Made by a program: the position numbers and the translations under genes. A stretch of DNA of 64,000 nucleotides from Reticulitermes lucifugus (lineage: Eukaryota > Arthropoda > Insecta > Blattodea > Rhinotermitidae), in assembly GCA_026260175.1 (NCBI GenBank), contig JAKCWW010000129.1, positions 55,471-119,470 on the forward strand, in the 5' to 3' direction. The notes under the pieces were generated by a model. It was not told the origin of the DNA. It made no database searches and saw only the letters and a program-made list of their open reading frames with translations. Position 1 is the first letter of the stretch. The number at the start of each line of letters is the position of its first letter. Shown in pieces: positions 43,680 to 55,090 of this stretch.

Positions 43680-44405
43680 AAATTGGTTGTACTATCATCC
43701 TCCGCGACTCTCCACAGTCTTTCGTACAGTTGGGCGTACTGTCATCCTTGGTGACTGTCCACAGTCTTTCCAAAAGTTGGCAATACTGTCATTATCCGTG
43801 ACTGTCCACAGTCCTTCCAAAAATTGGTTATACGTAGTACTGTCATCTTTCGTGACTCTACAACAATTGGTTATAATATCTTCCGTGACTGTACCCATTA
43901 TTTCCAACAATTTATTATAATATATTCCGTGACTGTCCCCAGTCTTTCCAACAATTGGTTATACTGTCTTCCGTGAATGTCCCCAGTCTTCCAACAGCTG
44001 TTTTTAATATCTTCCGTGACTGTCCCCAGTCTTCCAACAGTTGGTTATAATATCTTCCGTGACTGTCCTCAGTCTTCCAACAGATGGTTATAATATCTTC
44101 CGTGACTGTCTACAGTCTTTCCAACAATTAGTTATACTCTCTTCCTTGACTGTCCCCAGTATTCCAACAGTTGTTTATACCATAATCCTCCGTGTCTTTC
44201 CACAGTACTTCCTAAAACTGGTGATACTATCATCTTTCGTGACTGTCCGTAGTCTTTCCAACAATTTATAATATCTTCGGTTACTGTCCTCAGTCCTGCA
44301 AGTAATTGTTAAAACTATCAATCACCGTGACTTTTTCTAGTCCTTCTAACAATTGTTTATAACATCCTTCGTGACTCTCCCTACTTTTTCCAACATTTTG
44401 GCGTA
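43680..44405 (+). repeat. Minisatellite, about 44-bp unit, about 16 diverged copies
   Basis: Each unit runs TTGGTTATAATATCTTCCGT, GACTGTCCCCAGTC, TTTCCAACAA with changes and small indels (43-48 bases). The centre is palindromic, in its best form GACTGTCCACAGTC. The array gives overlapping open frames on both strands (68-77 codons) that are not genes. Confidence 0.9.
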
Positions 44406-44409
44406 CTAA

Positions 44410-45240
44410 AACTTGCCTCGACAGCCTCTTCTTACGCCCCATAAAATAGGCCTTTTACTATCACAGTCGTGTATGCTGTACAGAAGTAAAAATTGCTTGT
44501 CTGTTAAGAAAATAATTCCCGTGCCTTCAGAGTACGGTTTAAATTTACACATTGGTCTATCTTCAGTCACGCTTTATCGACACGTCTGTAGCCAACTACT
44601 GTTTGTCCGCATCCTTGTAAGTCACTAGGAACCGTCGTGTTTTAAATTTCAACAGTTCTGTTCCGGTGACACTAATTATTTTTTGTTTGTTTCTGAAATA
44701 CATTTTTGTTTCTTGAATTTGGGCGGTTTGTAAGAATTTATACCCTCATCTATGCAGTATACCTTTCGACACAGCAATCTTTCATTTTCAAACTTAGAAG
44801 CTGCTCCTTTCGTGACACGGAAAGGAAAACTTTAACATAGTTCCTCTGGAAACACAAGCCTTCCAGAATATCGTTTCTGTCGACATGGGACGCAGTCTGC
44901 TGCCGTCCTCACTTCAACAAGGTCTTTGGGTGTGATTTAGAGCCTACTGAAAATGCAGCATGTAGGAATATAGAGTATACGGAACTTGGTATTTTGGGAA
45001 TTCTCCTTGCCTTCATATTCTTCTTCTACTTTCTTTTTGACATTGGATGTTATCAGAATTTTTAAGTTCTCATTGTGGATTGTGTTACACAGTACGAATT
45101 TTCTGTTTTTTGTAGAGTCTTGCAGTGAGGTTTATTCATAACTTGATATGAAGTTGATTATAGATTTTGACTATTGCCATCGCGTCTGGGGCGGGATTAC
45201 GTTTCTTTAATGATCTAAGAAAATGAAAATTGCATTGTAT
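44410..45240. other. Unassigned sequence
   Basis: Nothing recognised beyond a 71-codon frame without features. Confidence 0.3.
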
Positions 45241-45246
45241 AATAGG

Positions 45247-45506
45247 TCGCAGATCCAAGTGGCCACGCGGTCTAAGGCTTGGTTCTGCGGCCGCTCGCTT
45301 GCTGGGATTGTGGATTCGAATCACACCGGGGGCATGGATGTCTGTCTCTTTGTTAATGTTGTGTGTTGTCAGGTAGACGTCTGTGCGTCAGGCTGATCAC
45401 TCCTGCAAAAAAGTCCTACCGAGTGTGGTTTGTATGAATGTGATCGTGAAGCATCGGTAATGAGGAGGCCCTGGTCCACGATGGGCTGTTGCTCCATGGA
45501 AAAATA
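45247..45506 (+). mobile_element. SINE family A, full length
   Basis: AGTGGCCACGCGGTCTAAGG (A box), GGATTCGAATCACACC (B box), GGGGGCATGGATGTCTGTCT, TGTTGTGTGTTGTCAGGTAG, AAAAGTCCTACCGAGTGTGG and a CCATGGAAAAA end. Confidence 0.9.
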
Positions 45507-45546
45507 TTATATACTAGGTCGCCTAATATAAAGATGCGGTAACATA

Positions 45547-46008
45547 ATGCCAGTCAAAATTCTTGCATTGAAATTATTTTTAAATACAAATCACAGTTTT
45601 AAAAGCATTTGTGAAATTCTGGCAATGAAGTATAGCTGCTTCTCGGCAAGAAACGGAACTTGTGCCATTAAACACAGTTGTGAATTTGATCTTGTAATAG
45701 CCAGTGAACCGTGTGTATGTGTGCAGAGCGGCAGAGTACACGACTTTAATCCCTGTGACTGTAGTGCTGTATGTGATATACACCTAACGGGCCACACTGA
45801 CAGCTCACAGCGCCGAGACGTCAGCTCAGACATTTATGAGATGCCGATATTCTCGGAGCTGATCGAGAAATTTCCTGGCTTGTATGGATTTTGGAACTTC
45901 ACCATTATTATAAAAATTTGCATTGGCTCCTGTCCTGTGCTAGATGCATCCACTGCACAACTTAGGTCAGTAATAACATTATTCTCCCATTTACAACTTG
46001 GCTTTTAG
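45547..46008 (+). CDS. Longest open frame of the window, unknown and doubtful
   Basis: 153 codons from ATG to TAG, the longest frame here that does not cross N. I do not recognise it. It has 12 cysteines, several in the middle (residues about 30-80, with CVC, CDCSAVCD), a hydrophobic C-terminal segment (FWNFTIIIKICIG) and no clear signal peptide. Two minus-strand frames of 67 and 80 codons cover the same bases, so composition may keep stops rare on both strands. No splice signals are obvious. It starts just after a family A SINE. It could be an exon of a host gene, a decayed transposon frame or chance. Confidence 0.2.
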   Translation: MPVKILALKLFLNTNHSFKSICEILAMKYSCFSARNGTCAIKHSCEFDLVIASEPCVCVQSGRVHDFNPCDCSAVCDIHLTGHTDSSQRRDVSSDIYEMPIFSELIEKFPGLYGFWNFTIIIKICIGSCPVLDASTAQLRSVITLFSHLQLGF

Positions 46009-46059
46009 AATACTAAGATGTAAATGGGAGGCTCAGTTTAGGTTTACCAAATATAGTTT

Positions 46060-46760
46060 CGTGCCAATAAATTTAAAAAGCCGCCAAACACTGTTAGAGT
46101 TTAATAAAAAAAGTACCTTTTTATTATTCTACACGTTTCGGCCCTAAAGGACTCTTATCGGACCTTGTATAGAAATATAAAAAATACGTTAGTGAAGGTA
46201 GTTGATTTGTATTACATATTTTAAATTCAGTGTTAAATTTTACCCTGAAAGTAATGTCTTTACGTATTTTACCTCTCTGCAACTCATAATGTTTTCTCAT
46301 TTGTTTTTATTCTGGTTATTATGATTTTATTTTGCTTATTGTTTTACTTTTTATGAAATGGAAGTTAACATTTTAGGATTCTATAGCGTTAAATTTCCAT
46401 AAAGTTATTATAAGTTATTGGCTGTGTGTTATTAGATTTGGTCGTCTGGTTTGTTTACCTGTACGTTAATCTTCTGTCTTGTCATTTTGTGTTCGCTAGT
46501 AGCCCTGCACCGTTTTGTATCTTAGTGCTATTAACACATAAACTACAGAAAGGTAGAATCTGTTACAACTAATGTATTGTAACGATATATATGTAACGGT
46601 GAGATTTTGGTTCAAGGTTAAAATATATAATACCACTGAGTTACGTTCTTATATAATATTTATACTTATCCTGATGATGTCCCATTACGGCCGAAACATG
46701 TAATGTATGGTTTGTTTCAGTAAATTGTGGTCTTATTTGAAATTTTAATATGCACGTTAT
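46060..46760. mobile_element. Possible Penelope-like or retrozyme-like relic with inverted hammerhead-like ends
   Basis: A minus-strand motif at 46128-46172 (CCGAUAAGAGUCC, GGGCCGAAACGUGUA) and a plus-strand motif at 46671-46710 (CCUGAUGAUGUCC, GGCCGAAACAUGUA) face outward 500 bases apart. Each resembles a hammerhead with core or helix II changes. Ends of the element are not certain. Confidence 0.4.
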
Positions 46761-48255
46761 GACTTTAAAAGCTCAAGGATATGTCGCGCATTAAAATTAT
46801 AATTTCATGTTCTCAGGTTGATATTCAGAGGTGAGACATTTTATAATCATTTACAAGTAGCCAAGAATTTGAAAAGAGGTCCTCTTGCTCTGTTTAAGTG
46901 GTTTAAAAATCAATGAATTTCGCGGAGCACCGTGAGAAATAAATGTGTCTGTCATCTTTCGAACTAGCAATATTAGTAGCGGGAAATCTGTACCGGTTGA
47001 TCATTAGTTTAAGCAGGTACCCACTTAGCGGTTTTTTTATGTACTCGAGTCTGTCTTCATGTTCCGTAGTTGCTAATGGTTAAGCATCAGTCAGCAAAGA
47101 AGCAGCAACAAACGTCAAAGGAAAATATGCTTCATTTGGTATAAACATGTCAGTACCTCTGGGTAGCAACATCGCTTTATTTGTAAAGAGCAACTTATAA
47201 ACCTCTGTAAGTTTGTAGTCTGCGTATGAAGGGAAGGAGATATTTTAGATAGTGACTCAAGGTGTATAATGTGTAAGAGTTGATCAGGCGAAAGTTTTTC
47301 TCTGTGAATCTGAGCTAGCGAAAGAAATTAGAATTTTTCCGCTGAATTTTCCGAGAGAATGTCACTCAATACGATGTAATTCGTTAGGAATCTGTTAGGG
47401 TGGACAGTTGTTATGTAAGGAATTGCGAAATAAATTGAAATTTAGAAACAATAATTTAATTTTTTTTTTGGAAACTACGAATAAACCAATTAAAATCAAT
47501 TTCGTTGACCTCAGTCAAACCAGAGAAACACTATTTTTCCGCGGGGTCTTAGTGTGGGGACCACTGATCGTTTTCTAAGAACCAAGGTGGATAAACAGAC
47601 AAAACCGCCTAAACTGTGAATCAGAATAGCCATTGCTGTCGCCGACATATAAATCATACAAATCCATATAGTTATGATTACTCTTTTGCGTTGTAAATGC
47701 TGAAAACTGCTATTGAGAAAATGTCCTTAGGTTGCCTTCATTAATCTCTTGTCTCCGGGATTTGAAGCGGCTTTTAACAGTGCACAAATCGAGAGCATAA
47801 ACTGTGTGCCAGTGTTCGGCGTATGTTAATCCGTTCTATTAAAAACTCGGGCACTTTATATGCACGGTGTAACTATGATAACAGTTAAGAGAAGCTTCGC
47901 CAAGTACCAGATTTAATTCCAGTGTAACCCTTGCAATATGGTGGAGAATTTTCGTTACAATTAGCCGTCCCTCCTTCTCACTATTTTCAGCATCCATATT
48001 CGAAATGTCATTTCCAAATGTGATGAGAATAATCGAAGGGATGTGATGTGTGTTAATGCCCAGCACTAGCACTCAACGGTTGCTGGTCGGTCTGAATTAA
48101 TATATGTGTGACATAGTGCGGAATGCAAAACGCGTCAGAGAATTTAGTGGAATGTAGATCAGGTGCGTGGACTGAATTTCAACGTTTTAAAGAAGTATGG
48201 AAACAAAATTAAAATTTTGCAAAATTATGGCTACACCCACACATTTGTAAAGTGA
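46761..48255. other. Unassigned sequence
   Basis: A 77-codon minus frame (47839-48072) only; nothing recognised. Confidence 0.3.
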
Positions 48256-48257
48256 CG

Positions 48258-48395
48258 ACATAATGGATCTGCGCTCTTGTGGGATATTACGCAGCGGAGA
48301 GTAGTAATTCTGTACCGACGTTTCGGGACAACCTGTCGCCCCCATCTTTAAGGGTCAAGAAGTCCAAGAAGGACCTTGATCGTTGAAAACTTACC
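48258..48395 (+). repeat. Foldback element, left arm only
   Basis: GATCTGCGCTCTTGTGGGAT, ATTACGCAGCGGAGAGTAG, ACCGACGTTTCGGGACAACC and CCCCCATCTTTAAGGGTCAAG match the left arm at 33163-33250. The second arm is absent, so only half of the palindrome inserted or survived. Confidence 0.85.
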
Positions 48396-48514
48396 ATGTT
48401 GCGAACCATTCACACATACCTCGGACTTGGACTGACTGGGTCTAAGAGGGACGAGGTAACAGGGGAGCGGAAAAGACTAGAAAACGAGGATTTTTATAGT
48501 CTGTGCTGCTCATG

Positions 48515-48855
48515 AAATACTATTCGGGTGATCAAGAAGAATGAGGTGGGCAAGGAATGTAGCACGTATGGGGAGAGGAGAGGTGCATACAGGTTTTGCT
48601 GGCGAACATGAAGGAAAGAGACTACTTGGAAAACATTGCCGTAGATGGCCATGTAATGTTAAAATGGATCTTCCAGAAGTGGAATGGGGACATGGATTGG
48701 AGTGATCTGACTAAGGACATAGACAGGTGCCGGGCTTTTGTGAATTCGGTAATGAACCTTTGGGTTCCATAAAATGCGAGGAATTTCTTGAGTAGCTAGG
48801 AATCTGTTAGCTACTCAAGAAGAACTGTGCTCCATGGAGTTAGTTAGCTGTAGTG
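48515..48855 (+). mobile_element. LINE tail and 3' UTR
   Basis: ATTCGGGTGATCAAGAAGAA, GCACGTATGGGGAGAGGAG, ACATGAAGGAAAGAGAC, TAAAATGGATCTTCCAGAAG, GGTTCCATAAAATGCGAGG, AATTTCTTGAGTAGCT and GCTCCATGGAGTTAGTTAG. Confidence 0.8.
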
Positions 48856-48882
48856 TGGATTTACGACAGTTTGTTAAATACA

Positions 48883-49424
48883 TTGCAAGACAGGCAATGT
48901 ACGTATAAACGTAACTATGAGGCGCGTTCGCGTAACCATTCTTGCCGTGGAATAGCAATAAGTATTACATGTTATGAGTGTGTGTGTCTCTAACCTAAGC
49001 GCATTAATATGTTGTCGTCTGTGGCCTGTCTGGATCTACCATATTTTTCCACATTATCTCATAAACGGCACAATTTTCGAAAACAATTTATTGAACATAA
49101 AATGTGTGTTTTGATTTTCTCTACAACTTATGTCTGAAGCATTGCTCATTCTAAGAAGAATTTATCTTGATAATATCATAAATGTACGTATGTCTTCATG
49201 TAAAGTACCCGTTATTCTTGTCAGATTTTAATGAAAGTTGAATTTTCTCGAGACATTTTCGAAAAATACTCCAATATCAAATTTAATGAAAATCCGTCCA
49301 GTGGGAGCCGAGTTGTTCCATGCGGACGGACGGACGGACGGACAGACAGACAGAGATACAGACAGACACACAGACGTGACGAAGAAAATAGTCTTTATTC
49401 GCAATTTTGCGAACGCGCCTAAAA
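48883..49424 (+). mobile_element. About 500-bp terminal-inverted-repeat repeat, copy 3 (best preserved)
   Basis: Left AGGCGCGTTCGCG at 48920 pairs with TGCGAACGCGCCT ending at 49420, 501 bp apart. Family homology begins further left, at CAAGACAGGCAATG, so the inverted repeat is subterminal on that side. The middle holds a pure (CGGA)4-5 plus CAGA run at 49324-49374. Frames over it (63 and 66 codons plus, 112 minus) recur in the other copies. Confidence 0.85.
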
Positions 49425-50250
49425 ATTGTGAGGCGTGACATTCTGAATAGTCAAGACTTTGGGGCCAAACAGTCTCCTTTAACTTGAAGGTAAAGGCATG
49501 TTGGTAAGCGACATGGAGCAACATCAAAGAAGACTGAAATGTTTTTCGAAAATTTGTTGGAAACATATTAGAAAATACACCTAAGTAAATAAAGTATAAG
49601 GAATGTTAAATGAAGAGTTGTATTCGTCGCTGAAGTTGGCACTTGTTATGCTGCCTGTTCTCTAAAGATCAGAAGAAAGTATCACTGTATTTGTTTGGCT
49701 ATGTGACACTCCCGAATACACATATAAATTGTAACTCAGGTTTTGGGCTCATTTGGTATGAAACACAACACAAAGCAAACAATATGTTGTTATATTTCTC
49801 AATTTAAATATTAATCTTAAATAGGCCATGTCCATTTAGACCTCCTGTATTTCCAGCTTGTCATACATAAACAACCCCTCATTTTATTTTTAGACGAATA
49901 ATATCTGTAGCTGATACAGTGTTGTTACGGAGCCTACCAACGAACGTCCAGAAAAACGGTAGCCCGTCAGTCGACTTACAACGTGACACGTGTATTATTT
50001 ATCACTTGCTCTATTTCTCTTAACTATCGTTTTAACATTCGCTCCCCTTGCGCTCTTCTTCATTCAGCTTTGTTCTGTTATTCCCTAACAATCTGTCGCA
50101 TCCGCAAAATAAATATTCCTTACCATCATCTATAGATTCTGGCACCTTAAATTGTGATGGAATTTAAAACTAATGTATTTATAAATTTAGTTATTTGTTC
50201 TAAGACTGGCATAACCGCACTGATCATTTGACGGAGACTTGTTGCAGTTA
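49425..50250. other. Unassigned sequence
   Basis: Nothing recognised. Confidence 0.3.
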
Positions 50251-50255
50251 TGGTG

Positions 50256-50548
50256 GGCTAGGACAGCGCAGTCGGTGTAGCGACTCGTTACGGGCTGGAC
50301 GGTACAGGGATCGAATTCCGTTGGGTGCGAGATTTTCCGCAGCCGTTCAGACCTGCCTTGAAGCCCACCCAGCCTCCTTTACAATGAGTATCGGGCCTCT
50401 TTCCCGGGGTTAAACCGGCCGGGGCGTGGCGTTGACCACCCACCCTCATCTAGCACCGAGGTTAAAGAAAGATTAGAGCTATACACCTGTCCTCACCTTC
50501 TGGACCTTCATGGCCTGTTATAGGGTGAACTTACCTTTACTTACAAAT
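50256..50548 (+). mobile_element. SINE family B, full length, variant subfamily
   Basis: GGACAGCGCAGTCGGTGTAG (A box), AGGGATCGAATTCCG (B box), TTTCCCGGGGTTAAACCGGC, GGGGCGTGGCGTTGACCACC, CCCTCATCTAGCACCGAGG, TTCATGGCCTGTTATAGGG and a TTTACCTTTACTTA tail. The same subfamily is at 62024-62228. Confidence 0.9.
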
Positions 50549-52015
50549 TTACCGTGTTGCGGTTTTCAACTCATAACTTGGCAGTTCTCCGGTTACTTCA
50601 CTGTGATATACTGTAGTGTATCACAAATCCTGTCGCCCACCTAGCTGTGCGCTATGTACGTCGTTCAGCAAAGGTTGACACTGCACGTCTGCCTCGAGCG
50701 TACTTTGCACTGCCGTTTACTGCTGCAGTCTTCTGCTCCTCTTCGTGATTATTGCCCACCAAGGTTTCTTAATATATATAACGACCAAATACCAAATGTC
50801 AGCCTCCCTTTTCATATATAGATACGTACTCGTGTCAGCAGATGATCCAGTTTCCTTTCTCACCGCGAGTATGAATTTCATGCATAATAAATCTCTCAAT
50901 ATTTTGTGAACCAATCAGGCTCACGAAATACACCTGTATATAAGACACTGAGCAATAGAGCATTGACATAATAAATCGACCGTAGCTTAAACATTTATAG
51001 AAATGGACTGGAACGACTTTTATGTGAACGGAACTTACCAAGCCATCATTATGTAATATGACATTGAATAGGCGTGGTCTTCCACCTTTGTGCCTTCAGC
51101 AGATAACGAATGAAGTCTGCAAAGGTCTAGGACTACAGTGTCGCTCTGAAATGGAATGGACTACGTCTATATTAATGCTGCGATCTGTGAGTCGCAGCTT
51201 GTCTGAATTAAGCTGAATTCTATAGCGAACGTCTTAAAGATGCACAAGATTCAAGCGCAGGTGTCGTACAGTCTGTTCCGTACAGACTTCATCATCACCT
51301 ACTGTCATCTCAGAGAGGGGAAATAATAGAACGGAGCTTCCAGTGATAACAGAGCTCCGGGTCTGTATTTCAGGCTATGGTAAATAAGATGGTGTCTGAC
51401 GTAGATATTCTTCAAGGGTAGAACAAAAACCTTGCTTTCAGCTCCTTTCTCAATAAGAGTAGAAATGGTATTTGTCATGTACTTAGAGTCTAGAACCTTC
51501 TGATTGCATTTTAAGTGCAGATAAAGAACAAATACTTTTAGATGTATGTTCCTTTCTTTCAGAATCACATATAGTCCTGCAGTGTAAACGTTGAGTGCTC
51601 TTTTAGTTTGAGAGAGAACTAAAGTTAGATTGTCTTTAAAGCCTTTTGTTTTCCTTACAAAACTGAAATCCCGCCTAGTTATCCTGTATTGCTACAGAAA
51701 GGTAACTTCATGACAGTGACTGAGTTATATTGCGATCTGTTTGCATCTTGAAGGGTAATATCGCATTCTGCTTTGGCAGCATGTATTAAAGTTTTTATTT
51801 AAAATGTTTTAATTTAAAACGTAGTTGTTCCGACTGAAAAAGAGATTGTGTTTATTGTGTACACAGGTGTTGGTACAGAGTATGTTAGTGCACAAAGGAA
51901 CATGTCATTTATTTATTTATAAGAAATGAAAAGAGTTGCTGTTGTTGGCAGTAAATTACATATGTTTCATTATTCTGTACAAAGGGATTTCCGTCCTTTC
52001 CCTTCTGGTGAGAGA
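50549..52015. other. Unassigned sequence
   Basis: Frames up to 87 codons (51305-51568, minus) without known motifs. Confidence 0.3.
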
Positions 52016-52019
52016 AATA

Positions 52020-52110
52020 AGTGACTGTGTGCAAAACTTGAGATTTGAAGCGGTCACCGCGGTGAGGGTTTAGATGTGGCCTTCTGCGTTGTGACACGTG
52101 CAGCCTAGTC
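52020..52110 (-). repeat. Fragment related to the foldback family
   Basis: The minus strand has CAACGCAGAAGGCCACATCT, AACCCTCACCGCGGTGACCG and CTTCAAATCTCAAG, resembling the non-palindromic outer part of the 33126 element. Confidence 0.4.
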
Positions 52111-52722
52111 CGTGATTACAATCGCTTCGGAGGACCGTACAGACCAAATCTTCAGGCTAAAGTACATTTGAAATTCGCGTGATTGGAATTCATTACGAAA
52201 ATTACATCTTTTATATATAAGCTTTCTCTGCGACGAAATTTGATTGATTTTTTTTGTGCAGAAAATAAATGTTGTACAAGAATTTCCTCTTGGATCTTAT
52301 TGTTATAGTGATTTGGAATTGCTATTTTACAGATTATATCTTCCGTTTTTACTTCCCTCTGAACATTTCTCAAAGATTTGGTTCTTAAATGGTGTCAGTT
52401 TTCAGACACCCTCGGCTCTCCTAAAATTGCATAGTTCGCTGCCAACATAACACATTTGTCTTCCAAATATTTGCACGTGACAAGCATACGTGCCTACATG
52501 CACGTTAACATTGAAACTCTGACATCTACGTAAAAAGTAATTGTCACAAAACATTCAAATAATTTTCCCTTTATTTCGCTAGGGGAAAATGGAGACAAGT
52601 ACGTGCGTAGATCAAGGGTGTCTGAAATGAGATACTTATTTGGGCTTGAGCAAGAAGAAGAAACACCAGACTGCCAGTTGAATAAAGGGGAGCTTTATGT
52701 TTTCTGTTATTCGCCGTAATGA
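52111..52722. other. Unassigned sequence
   Basis: Nothing recognised; 68- and 73-codon frames overlap on opposite strands. Confidence 0.3.
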
Positions 52723-52724
52723 CT

Positions 52725-53035
52725 ACTATTCAGTTGATCAAATCAAGAGGCTGCGATGAGCGGAATACGTAGTAGACTTGGGGGAGATGAAAAATTAATA
52801 CTGCATTTTAGAAAGAAACTATACCGATTAGAACACGTAGGGTAATATTGAAATAGATGTAGTGAAACACGGCTTGACGTGTTGGAGTAAATTCAGGTGG
52901 CTTGTAATGAAGCTGATTTATGGGCTGTTATTAACACGTACTAATCGCTGTCTATCGTGAAAGTTGGGGAATTTATTGAATAGATCAGCGACTGTTAGAT
53001 TCTGAAGAACGTGTATGCTGCGTGGAATTTGTTGC
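52725..53035 (+). mobile_element. LINE tail and 3' UTR, strongly degenerate
   Basis: AGTTGATCAAATCAAGAGG, GAACACGTAGGG-TAATATTGAAA, GGGGAATTTATTGAATAGATC and ATGCTGCGTGGAA keep the expected order. Confidence 0.5.
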
Positions 53036-53912
53036 TTAATACGTGTAATGAATTTATTTCAACACAATAAATGTAAGCAAATATTAATTTCCCTCAAATT
53101 ATAAAACATTAAAATTTGCAGTAATTTTGGGCTTTGTTTTGAGCCAATAAAACAATATCGTGAAATGTATCGGAATATATCATGTCAAGCGCGAGGCTTT
53201 CGGGGCAGTCATTTTTTGTTGCACTCAGGCCATAATTAGGCAATTTTAACCCACGTAGGTTACGTTCAATTCCTGTTGACTCTGAACCGGCAGTCAGCCT
53301 GTCCGTCTTGGCGCTGCGATTCATACACGTATGACTGTGTCCACATCTTAAGCAGTCAGTCTGCCTCTTGCACTAATGGCCTCCTGGGGTCTGGCTTGGA
53401 TTTTGTTAAATACTCGTTCATAACTATGCACATGTTGAAGGGCCTACGCAAATGAAATGGTACTAGTACATATACAGGCGTACGCCTCTGTCAGTCCAGG
53501 CTTTGTAAAGTAGATCATGTCGCGTCTCATAGAGTTTATACTACATACAATGGCAGGCTTAGTCGATTGAAATGTCGCTAGATTGATCACCGCAAAATGT
53601 AAGCTTCTGGCGAGTTTATTCTCTGTTTTGAACGCTTACATCTTTCTAACCGTATATAAGGACACATTTCGTATGTCAGAGAAAAAGACTCCCTGCCCAT
53701 TATAAAAACCAGTCTGCAAATGATGTGTAGGGGAAAAATATTACTATATATATATTGCGAGGATTTTAGGAACACATTATGTACTGTGTAAAGGATTCAG
53801 AGTTTGCGACAGTTACAGCAGTTGGTACATTTTCTTAACACTGGATTCAAGAATGTTAATAAAAGCCAAGCTCCCTGTGGCGTCAGTCTGTTTTAAAGCG
53901 CTTCTTCTTATG
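53036..53912. other. Unassigned sequence
   Basis: A 71-codon and a 62-codon minus frame; nothing recognised. Confidence 0.3.
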
Positions 53913-53914
53913 AA

Positions 53915-54432
53915 ATAACTAACTGCATGAAGCACAGTTCTTCTTGAGAAGCGACTAGTTCTTCAGCTAGTCAAGAAATTCCCCGCATTTTATGGAAACC
54001 GGCGGTTCATTATCGCGTTTACAAGAACCCTCCACTCGTCCCTATCCTGAGCCACATCATTCCAGTCCATGCTCCCATTCTATTTCTTGAAGATCCATTT
54101 CAATATTACCCTCCCATCTACGCTTAGGTGTTCCAAGTGGTCCCTTTCCCTCAAGTTTTCCCAACAAAACTCTGTATGGACCTCTTCTGTCTCCCATACG
54201 TGCCACATACCCTGCCCATCTTATTCTTCTTGATTTGACCACCCGAATAATATTTCGTGAGGGATAGAGATCCTAAAGCTCCTCGCTATATAGTCTTCTC
54301 TCCCCCCTCCCTGTTATCTCGTCCCCCTTAGGCCCAAATATATTTCTCAGCACCCTATTCTCGAACACCCCGAGACTATGTTCCTCCCTCAATGTGAGAA
54401 ACCAAGTTTCACACCCATACAAAACAACAGAC
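53915..54432 (-). pseudogene. LINE polyprotein C-terminal region, longest copy of the family here
   Basis: Minus strand from about 54430: [127 protein letters not shown], then the 3' UTR with AAATTCCTTGACTAGCTGA-like sequence ending near 53915. The order is that of the region after the reverse transcriptase core in an abundant arthropod non-LTR element. The 61-codon frame 54057-54242 is the intact core and its ATG is not a natural start. Frameshifts break it before and after. Confidence 0.85.
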
Positions 54433-54434
54433 AA

Positions 54435-54590
54435 AATTATATTTCTTTGTGTTTTAATTTTAATGAATATTATACATAAATCTTAGGATTATCTCTACGC
54501 AGATTATTGTATGTTGATTTCAACTTTAATTTCTTCTATGGTGTGTCATTTTCTTACAAAACTCTGTTTCCTATAAAACCTCTATAGCAT
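54435..54590. other. Unassigned short spacer
   Basis: Nothing recognised. Confidence 0.3.
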
Positions 54591-54593
54591 CCG

Positions 54594-54897
54594 AATTATG
54601 AATCAGACGAAGTTTGTGGATATGACGGTACTTCACGATAAAAAATTGAATTTCTTTTCTCGAAATCGTTCTGATCAAATTCAAGAACGTAATTTCTGGA
54701 CTGAGGCCTGGCGCCGCCATGTTGATATGAGGCAGTGCTTATGTCAGTAACAAATTTGTTCAGAAATGGGACAAGTCCGTTACGTACAGCGTTGAGATAA
54801 ACAGCAGTACTTACACTTCCGTCAAGAAAAACAGGGCCGTGTGGTTTTATAACATAGACAAGGCTGTTCTTTTTGTGGCTGCAATGGGTTGGCATCT
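54594..54897 (-). pseudogene. Tc1/mariner-superfamily transposase fragment
   Basis: The 99-codon minus frame reads HKKNSLVYVIKPHGPVFLDG, SVSTAVYLNAVRNGLVPFLN, then YQHGGARPQSRNYVLEF. This matches the second catalytic region of DDE transposases, VYVWG...GPVFLDG...YL..L...L.P.L...FQQDGARPH. The second catalytic Asp, in QDGARPH, is replaced (QHGGARPQ), so the enzyme would be dead even if complete. The part with SPDL.P.D is not visible downstream. Confidence 0.75.
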
Positions 54898-55090
54898 GTG
54901 ACTGACAATGCGTGTAGCTGAAAGTGATACATATTATTTGGTGACATGTCTGATCAAATTACCAGTTAAGTCAAAGCCATGATACATTTAGACAAATCGA
55001 AATTTTTCCTTCCATATTAGCTGGTAAAATATTACTTTTGTGTTATTCCATGCTAACGTAAAACGTGTATGGATCCAGTCCCATGAAATA

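Noticed and set aside
43555-44271. Overlapping frames of 68-77 codons on both strands
   Set aside because: By-products of the 44-bp minisatellite.
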